Source of the DNA: Impatiens glandulifera
Taxonomy: Eukaryota; Streptophyta; Magnoliopsida; Ericales; Balsaminaceae
Length of the DNA: 64,000 nt
Direction of reading: 5' to 3'
Assembly: GCF_907164915.1 (NCBI RefSeq)
Contig: NC_061866.1
Span: 43,030,320-43,094,319 of the forward strand
Shown piece after piece: positions 55,085-64,000 of the stretch. Made by a program: the position numbers and the translations under genes. The notes under the pieces were generated by a model. It was not told where the DNA came from and searched no databases. It saw only the letters and a list, made by a program, of their open reading frames with translations. Each line of letters opens with the position of its first letter. Position 1 is the stretch's first letter.

Positions 55085-55690
55085 AATCTCCGACATCGTT
55101 ATGATAATGGCATTGTGAATAATCTTTAACGGTCTATTTTGGTTGTTAAAAGTTCTCTGATTTCTTTCTAACTAGATAGTACAACAGAAAATTATAGGGA
55201 TAGAGATTCATCTTCTAAGTCTCACATTTCTAGTCGCTCCGATCTATGCCTCCCAATAGCCACTAACGGTTTCCGGCACAACCCATTGTATTTCAGTCAA
55301 ATTCCACATAACACTTAATATACTTGCAACAATGTGACAATATAAAAATAGATGAAAATTGTTTCAACCTCTTTTGTAACACATACGACAACGACTCACA
55401 ATAATCATGTCTTTTTCATACATATATCGTTAGTGAGAGTTCCACCGTGAATAACACTTCAACCAAAAAAGAAGATCTTGGTAGCCATCTTAGACTCACG
55501 TAACTTTTTCCAACAAAGATCAATTGGACTAACTTTATTGAACAAAGTGTAATGTAACCCCTGGAAATGGTCCCCTCGTAGCTTATCACGTGTTTGGATG
55601 ACACGTGACAATACGGGGGAGACCCAAAGTGGCTCGAGGTTTGATGCGTTTCAACATTAGTTTGTGTGTCAGACATCATTTTCAAATGAA
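55085..55690 (-). pseudogene. LINE ORF2 C-terminal remnant (zf-RVT-like)
   Basis: Minus-strand translation across frames gives CWKKLRESKMATKIFFFG and SVIHGGTLTNDIC, then KDMIIVSRCRMCYKRG. These match the zinc-binding region at the end of plant L1 ORF2 (pattern KVPPKVxFFxW...ILT...CxxC). Stops and shifts throughout. It may be the missing 3' part of the LINE at 60010-61830, which lies in the same orientation upstream on the minus strand. Confidence 0.65.
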
Positions 55691-56064
55691 ACTTATTTTA
55701 AAAAGATTTTGAAAATATATGGGAACTTTAGAAATTAATCATATAAAAATAATTAATTTTATTCAAATTTTAATAATTTGGGGACCAAATAACAACTTAA
55801 TTAAAACTCGGTTTAAACTAACCAAACATAATTAATCTAAAAGATTATTTATTTGAAAATATAGTCGCCAAATAATTTTTAGAAAAATCAGCAAAAGGTA
55901 CGTGTATAAATGTACTTTATACCAGAATTTCTCTAAGGAGATTGTTTTTTGGTTACGCTTAGGAAATGACTTTCGCGCTATGTCCTCTGCGCCCGTCAAG
56001 AGAAGATTTTATTTTTTAAGTAAAAGTCTAACTATTACCAGATTTATTTATAACATTATTTCTT

Positions 56065-57517
56065 GAGTTAAATGCTGAATAGTCCCTGAAGGTTTGGATA
56101 TTAGACTACTTAGTTCCTGAACCAAAATAATAGAACCTTTGAAGCATGAATTCTCTAGGGACAACCGTTGCTACATACTACTGTCACACGTGCACGATCA
56201 TTCTTCAAAAACTTAAGCTTGTAGCCACCTTGGATGCTATAGTCTTTCAAAGCAGCCTTAAATTCTTCTTGCCCATCAAACATGTGCCCAACTTCAAATT
56301 CAATTTCCTCATCACCATTGACATGAAAAGGAACTCCATCCACATCAGTCCTCTTTCTCTTCTTTGGCAATTCAACCGGATCTTTCTCCTGCATTGATGA
56401 CTCAATCCCGTTACTGATATCAGACCAATTGTCATCCTCCTCATCTAGATCTTCTTCTACATCTTCCTCCCAGAAGATGTAATCATCATCCTCACTATTA
56501 GTGACAGCCCCTTCTTCCAGCCCAACATCACCACTATCAGTTTCCTCACCACACTCATCATCATCCTCACTATCAGTTTCCTCACCAATAGCCTCTTCTA
56601 TCCTAACACCACCCTGCAGTCCAACAACATCTTCTAGCCCAACACCATCTTCCAGCCCAATATCCTCATCCAGTCCAACATCCACCTGCCCAACAGCCTC
56701 ATCCAGCCCCACATTTGCATCATCCTGAACAGTATCACCATCAGTTTGTTCATTGGCCTCAATGTCAACACATGAAATGTAACATAGAGGAATCAACACT
56801 TCTTCCTCTACCAATATTTTCAGAAATTCTTCCCCCTCAGCAATGAATAGTACATCTAGTAGGTCACAGTCACTATCTATTTTCAACCTACTTACAGTTC
56901 TAAACTGAATAAGTGTTGAAGAACTTACTAATAATCGCTGATAAGCCCAATTGTGCAAATCCAGTAAGCTAACTTTATCTCCATCGACATCATATACCAC
57001 CATCTTCTGTTCTTTCCACTGCAACTCAATCGTAAACGTCTGGGTAAACTCTAAGAACTTAACTGTCTTGGGGGTAAAGCACGTCGTTATTTGTTCGATT
57101 TCGTCCATGTGTTCATTCGCTCGCCGCCTGCACCACTGTGGATTCCGTCGCTCGCCTCAATCGCTCGTTCGCTTGCCTCAGTCGCCCAGTCGAGGTCGCC
57201 CAGGTCGTCGTCAATCGCTTGCACTATGGATTCGTCTTCAAATCCCGATTTGGGAGAAGAGGTTCGACCGGCTTCGACGGGAGATCTCTTCGACTGTGGA
57301 TTTAGGTTAGATTAGATTTAGGTTATGTTAGGTTTTAATTTAATTTAATTTGTTTTTAATTTAAAAAAAAGGTAAGGGCAAAATGGTCATTATTTAACAG
57401 TTAAAAGGCTTTTGACTAACAGTTTTGGACGACAGGGACTAACGAGTTCTATTATTTTGGTTCAGGGACCAAGTAGTCTAATATCCAAACCTTTAGGGAC
57501 TATTCAACATTTAACTC
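56065..57517 (-). mobile_element. Non-autonomous Mutator-like element (MULE) with truncated transposase gene
   Basis: 1,453 bp with 72-bp terminal inverted repeats (start GAGTTAAATG; four mismatches) and an exact 9-bp target duplication TTATTTCTT on each side (56056-56064 and 57518-57526), the Mutator hallmark. It encodes only the N-terminal part of a MuDR transposase on the minus strand, stopping 90 bp from the left end. The catalytic DDE core is deleted. Confidence 0.93.
56155..57108 (-). CDS. Truncated MuDR-type transposase N-terminus (DNA-binding domain only)
   Basis: 317 residues, uninterrupted. Residues 1-105 form a plant MULE N-terminal region of unknown role (PKTVKFLEFTQTF, VYDVDGDKVSLLDL). 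Residues about 110-240 are very acidic, with degenerate repeats of GLEDxVGLED and ETDSEDDDE. A basic KKRKR follows at about 248-252, a candidate nuclear signal. The C-terminal 50 residues are the MuDR DNA-binding domain (EFEVGHMFDGQEEFKAALKD, then KFLKNDRARVTVVC). The frame stops right after CSNGCP, where autonomous relatives continue with a W and the transposase core. If expressed it could bind element ends but not catalyse. Confidence 0.82.
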   Translation of the reverse strand: MDEIEQITTCFTPKTVKFLEFTQTFTIELQWKEQKMVVYDVDGDKVSLLDLHNWAYQRLLVSSSTLIQFRTVSRLKIDSDCDLLDVLFIAEGEEFLKILVEEEVLIPLCYISCVDIEANEQTDGDTVQDDANVGLDEAVGQVDVGLDEDIGLEDGVGLEDVVGLQGGVRIEEAIGEETDSEDDDECGEETDSGDVGLEEGAVTNSEDDDYIFWEEDVEEDLDEEDDNWSDISNGIESSMQEKDPVELPKKRKRTDVDGVPFHVNGDEEIEFEVGHMFDGQEEFKAALKDYSIQGGYKLKFLKNDRARVTVVCSNGCP

Positions 57518-57526
57518 TTATTTCTT

Positions 57527-57699
57527 TTAATTAGTAGTTTAGGGATCCTAAACAGGGATATGTTTAAATAATATAAAAATTGTATAAAATTATTTAAAAG
57601 GGTGTACCTACGATTGCGTTGATATAATTTAAAAGGGTGTACCTACGATTGCATTAATATAAGATTAAGTACAATACCTGAAAAAATATCAAAAAAGTG
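57527..57699. repeat. Small tandem duplication between MULE and LTR-like region
   Basis: About 36 bp (TTTAAAAGGGTGTACCTACG...) occurs twice at about 57590-57665. Confidence 0.7.
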
Positions 57700-60000
57700 T
57701 TAGAATTTAAAAATAAATTCCAAACGGGGCCTTAGTCTAAATATTTGTTTGGGAAATATCCCAAAAATATTTAAATATTATTTTCTGGCCTTTCGGGATT
57801 CTTTGAAAATGGATTGGGTTTCAAAATTACAAAAATAATTTTAAATTTTAAAAAATGGAACCAAACAGGCCTTAGGACCGGGGTCTTATGGCTTGGGTCT
57901 GTTTTTACCGATCTGGGCTCGGACGAGCTCGATCTAGATCGGGGCTCAGAATGCTTAGTCGAGGGATTAGAAGCCTCGATCCTAGGGTTCAAGAGGCTTG
58001 GTCCTGAACTCAAGTTGTTCAGTCCTAGGATAGGGAGGCTCGGTCCCAAGTTAGACCTCTTGGTCCTAGGTTAGAATCCTCGGTCGGATTCATCGCTCCT
58101 TGCTCAAGAACATCGGTCATAGGGCTTGGTCCTAACTCAAGAACACTGGTCCTTGGTCTCGGTCTTATGTCGATTTTCTCAGTCCTTGGTCTTGGTCAAG
58201 ACCGAGGATTCTCGGTCTTGGTCCTATAATACTAAGTCATCGAGGACCGAGTGTTCTTCATTTTGTATGAAAAATTGCAAGTTTGTATCTTTTGATACAG
58301 ATCATAAAATCATGATCTGTAATTTGCAAACAACTCATATGAATGTAAGGATCATAACCCCTAACCTAAACACGAACAATCGAACTCTATAACAATTGAT
58401 TTTTAAAATCATTTTTAGGGAAAAATTTGGGAACTTTTGATTTAGGTCATCTCAAGGAATAATTCTTGCTCCAACAACTTTGAAATGATATTTATAGTTG
58501 AACACAACCAAAACAAGAACATCATAGCAGCTCTGTAACAACTTTTGTCACTAAAATTCAAGCCCATTTTTTTTTATATTTTAGTTGGATCAAACATGAT
58601 TGGGATGTTGATATTATGATTTGGAAATCGTCCTAACATATTTACAAGCATGTTAGGCAACTATTTGAATCAAAATTCAAGCCTAAAAGCTCTAGACACA
58701 AAATTCAAATTTTCCACATTTTCCAATCAAATTTGGTTTTTTTTATTTAGGTTGAATTGGCCAAATTTCTTTCGATAGAAAGATTATAAATTATCTAGGG
58801 ATTTGTTTTAAACAAAGAAAACACAAAATTCAACCATAAATATGATCAACCCGATCAAACTTGGAAAAATTCAATTTCAAATCACAAATCGAATTATAGT
58901 AGGTCTGGAATCTTGATAATGATTGGAGAACACTCCAATGACGTGTAAGAAGTTTTCCCAAGCCCTGGATCGATGCTTAGCTCGCCAGAGAGGTTTTAAG
59001 AAAAAACTACCTCGTCGGAGTTCTTTAATTCTTCTAATTAGGTTGTAATGTTTGATGATTGTATGATGGATTGGAAGAAGATCACCTAGAGGCTATTTAT
59101 ACCAAGTTAGGTCGGTTGTCATCATCGAATTCAACTTCGATTTTGCTACTGGAATTCTTCTTCCCTGTTTCTCTTTTGTCCTTAGAAACCTTCTAGACAT
59201 AGAGGAAATGATGATGAGGAAGAGACGTGTACATGGGTGAAAGAACGGAGGGATAAGGTTGAGAAACGGTTGAGATAAGGTTTTTGGAAGAATCACCGAC
59301 GTCGATCGCTGCCTCCGGCGTTTGCCTAGTTGATCAAGAAAGACGAATGAAACGACGTCGTTTCATTTATAATGAAATGCGTCGTTGCGTTCCGTTGGCA
59401 TTCGGGTGATTGGACTAACAGGGTTGACGTCCCGTTAGTCGATCCCATGTGGACTAGGCGTGCACGTGCTTCCACTACAGCAGGGTGCCTGGCTTCTTCC
59501 TGGGCGCTTGATGAAAATTCAGCACTGATCTGATGGAAACCTTGCTACAATAATTAAATATAATTTCGCCACACAGGATTATCAGTATATATTTTTAATA
59601 AAAATATTATTTGAAATTGATTTTTTAACTCTTTCTTGTATTTTTCTTCACCATATTAATACACAAAAATATTTTTGACAACATAATAAAAATTATGTTC
59701 ATTTATTTTATTTTTGGGTATTTTGGGGTATTTATTTAATTATTTTAAGTCATAAATTATACATAATTTATGTTTAAAATCATAATTAAATAATTTCAAC
59801 TCCTTCTTGGGTTTAATTTGGGTAAATAAATACAATATTTTAACCTCAAATTATTTTTGAATTTTTATTAAAATTTTCTACAATAATTAACCCTAATTTG
59901 ATTTTTAATCTCTTTTTGGGTTATTTTGAATTTAAAAATTTTAAGTATTATTTAATATTATTATAAATTGATAATATTGTATATAAATTAGGGTATTTCA
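57700..60000 (-). repeat. LTR-like, probably Ty3/Gypsy-derived sequence
   Basis: GC-richer than its surroundings. It holds degenerate (C)TTGGTCCTAGG/CTCGGTCTTGG words (57880-58250), a palindrome AAACGACGTCGTTT (about 59352-59365), and a minus-strand TATA box GGTATAAATAGCC (59091-59103). The end near 60000 is AT-rich with GGGTATTT words. Such composition is usual for long LTRs of plant Gypsy elements, but no internal domain, primer site or target duplication was found here. Boundaries are approximate. Confidence 0.4.
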
Positions 60001-60009
60001 ATTTTTCAT

Positions 60010-61830
60010 GCATACATTTAAGAATGTCCAACATGAAAGTTATTCAGATTACGCCACCACATAGAATTTTGATAAGACGGGTTTATCCCATTATTTCTAA
60101 CTATGTACAAAAGTCTATCATTGGACATGATTTCATCACTATTCAATCTTCTTATATATCTGATACGATTAACAAAACCACTAGACCAGATGTCAAACAT
60201 ATCTTTGATTGATGCATCTCTACAAATAGAAATATCAGCAAGCTCGAGGAAAATCTTCGCCAAATATTTACCACCACATCAAGTGACATCCCAAAATTAA
60301 TCAAATTTTCATCACGCACAATAAAAATCGAATGCTCCCGATAAACCTTTCACATAGCATATATACCACCCCAAATGTTTCATCCTACGGGTCTATAAGA
60401 ATTCATGGTGAACCAATTAGACTTATTCTAACCATATTTATATTTAATCAGTTTAGCCCAAATACTCTCTTGATCATATGCAAATATACTACACTATTTG
60501 GATAATAAGGCTTTATTAAAAGAAACAAGATCGTGGATTCTCAATCCCCCCATGCTCTTTTATTAATTTAATATTATCATAACTCACTAAATGAGAAAAT
60601 GAGGAATCAGACGATCCCCTTAAAAATTTACACATAATTCTCTCGATTTTTACGGCCACACATTTTGGGAGGACAAATAGAGACATCATTTAAGATGGCA
60701 TTAAAAAAAGAGTGCTCTTGATAAAGACTCAACGACCTCCCTTAAACATTATCTTACTTTTTCAAATGGGAACCTTCCTCTCCATCTTACTAATGATCGG
60801 GATCCCAAGAAGCTTTGGAGCTAGTTTTAGTACCTAGAAGGAGCCCGAGATACATAGACAAAAAATTCCAATTTTAAATCCTATAATAGATGATAATATA
60901 ATCTTTCTCCTAGACAAAACTAAATTAGAGAAGAAAATATCAGACTTACTCAAATTAACACGAAGTCCCCGAACACGCTCCAAATAACTAAAGAATATCA
61001 CGGAGGTGTTTGACATTTCTCTTAGTAGCCTGAATAATGCAAAGAGTGTAATCTGCAAATAATAAATGAGACATATAGAACAAAGATCGTCTCGCACCGC
61101 AATCTACCCCAAGAAACAAACTCATATTTATAGCAAACAACATCATTCTAGAAAGGTCTTCCATAATAATAACAAATAAGAAAGGGGAAATATGGTCCCC
61201 TTGCCTTATACCCCTTGAACTCTCAAAGAAATCATGAAATCTCCCATTCACGATAGTAGAGGATTTTTCCATCGATACCAAAATCTAATTCATCTGGTCC
61301 ATGTCCCCATATTCATTATACCCATACTATCAAAAAGGAACTCCCAGTTAACTTTATCATATGCTTTCTTGATATCGAGTTTGACAAAAACACATTTATC
61401 GCCTCTAAAGTTAGTCGAATCAATACACTCATTGGCGATTAGTGCCGCATCAAAAATTTGACAGTTTTTTAAGAAAGTCATTTGATTGCCAAAGATAACC
61501 GTGCCCAAAACTCCACGCAATCTTGTTTGCCAAACATTTCGAGATAATATTATAAAATGACGTAACCAAAGTGATGGGTCGAGAATTCATCACGTCGATA
61601 ATTCCAGCTGCCTTATGAATTAGGACAGTCAACGTAGAATTCCAGCATTTCTCAAAAGATGAAAATTGGTAGAAATGATTCATATCCGCCTTAATATCAG
61701 CCTTAAGGAACACCCGAGCTTTTAAAAAAAAACAAAGTAAAATCGTCGCTCCCGAGAAACTTATCACTACCATAATCCATTATTGCCGCATCCACCTCCT
61801 CGATATAGAAATGAGCTTCCAACATGCATT
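60010..61830 (-). pseudogene. L1-type LINE ORF2 reverse transcriptase remnant
   Basis: On the minus strand: LIHKAAGIIDVMNSRPITL and ISKCLANKIAW (61450-61773), then DAALIANECIDS and FVKLDIKKAYDKVNWEFL (61290-61520). Next come FFESSRGIRQGDHISPFLFV and SHLLFADYTLCI, where FADD has become FADY (60988-61281). A post-RT segment with ISICRDASIKDMFDIW lies at 60018-60263. Stops and frame breaks separate the blocks, and the catalytic Asp change makes it inactive. The endonuclease and ORF1 are not in the window. Confidence 0.85.
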
Positions 61831-61944
61831 TTCATTTGTATTTATAGATGCAAAACTAATGTTATTTAGCTTTGGTCTAACCCGAAATGATTCATGAAAC
61901 AAATCTTTGTAAAATTAAATAATACGTTTAGATATAGTTGATAA

Positions 61945-62090
61945 CCCACCAATGTAGTCCAGTTGTAAGAGTCGATTTAAAATACCAAAATGTCACGAGT
62001 TCAATTTCATCTGAAAACGCTTTAAATTGAAATGGGATTCATGTCTATAAGGTGTTATGTTAGCTCTCCTTAATTAAAAAAAATATATTT
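61945..62090 (+). mobile_element. Candidate tRNA-derived SINE
   Basis: A box-like TGTAGTCCAGTTGTAAGAG (about 61956-61974) and, about 40 bp on, a B box-like GAGTTCAATTTC. Together they fit a Pol III internal promoter of tRNA type. The sequence ends in CTCCTTAATTAAAAAAAA. Flanking duplications were not established. Confidence 0.5.
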
Positions 62091-62211
62091 AATTCGTTCT
62101 CATTAATTAATTTTCTTAAGCTTTAAAGACTTTTAAAAGTAAAATATATATATATGTATATATAGATTTCCCTACACCTAAAAGAAAGACCACAAAAATT
62201 ATTTTGTTTTA

Positions 62212-64000
<1,789 letters not shown>

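Noticed and set aside
57091..57315. Two short plus-strand ORFs at the right end of the MULE.
   Set aside because: They lie across the 5' leader and start of the transposase frame on the other strand and match nothing recognisable.

Overview
This is a nuclear window from a eudicot plant. It is AT-rich and dense in transposons. It carries spliced plant genes (classical extensins and an FCS-like zinc finger protein) and plant-type repeats: Copia, a Ty3/Gypsy-related gag-only element, L1-type LINEs, CACTA, MULE, Tourist-like and foldback elements. The species cannot be named from the sequence alone.

Layout, left half. Positions 1-2662 are the right part of a large foldback element: two inverted arms of more than 1 kb, built from short degenerate repeats around an ACGT core. 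Positions 2663-30966 are a three-copy tandem array. Each unit is a decayed Copia retrotransposon on the plus strand (integrase, reverse transcriptase, RNase H) whose RNase H region is split by a segment of about 5 kb. That segment carries an intact extensin gene on the minus strand (4932-6245, 15958-17427, 29062-30423). The A/B and B/C unit junctions have the same structure: a Copia LTR-like end (9085, 26112) runs straight into a Copia GAG-pre-integrase/integrase remnant. This points to serial duplication of one Copia-plus-extensin cassette. Later insertions differ between units: a MITE-like element in A; a LINE ORF1, a CACTA element, a solo LTR, a very young gag-only LTR element (18677-21759) and a second Copia element (22278-25563) in or next to B. 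Unit C is cut off about 540 bp upstream of its extensin.

Layout, right half. A CACTA remnant (to 32076) is followed by a decayed minus-strand Copia element (33145-37516), a GNAT acetyltransferase pseudogene (37692-38154), a hAT-like foldback element (39165-40890), a Tourist-like MITE (42659-43446), and AT-rich intergenic DNA with TA microsatellites. The only other apparently functional gene is a two-exon FLZ (FCS-like zinc finger) gene at 48817-49769. It is preceded by a small upstream ORF. Beyond it lie a roughly 318-bp tandem array (50266-52250), LINE pieces (55085-55690 and 60010-61830), a non-autonomous MULE with exact 9-bp target duplications (56065-57517), an LTR-like region (57700-60000) and a tRNA-like SINE candidate.

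Functionally, the three extensins encode secreted, Tyr-rich hydroxyproline-rich cell-wall proteins. They have the same TATA box and the same 3'UTR intron, so they are DNA-level duplicates and not retrocopies. The FLZ gene probably encodes a SnRK1-interacting adaptor. Everything else is mobile or decayed DNA.
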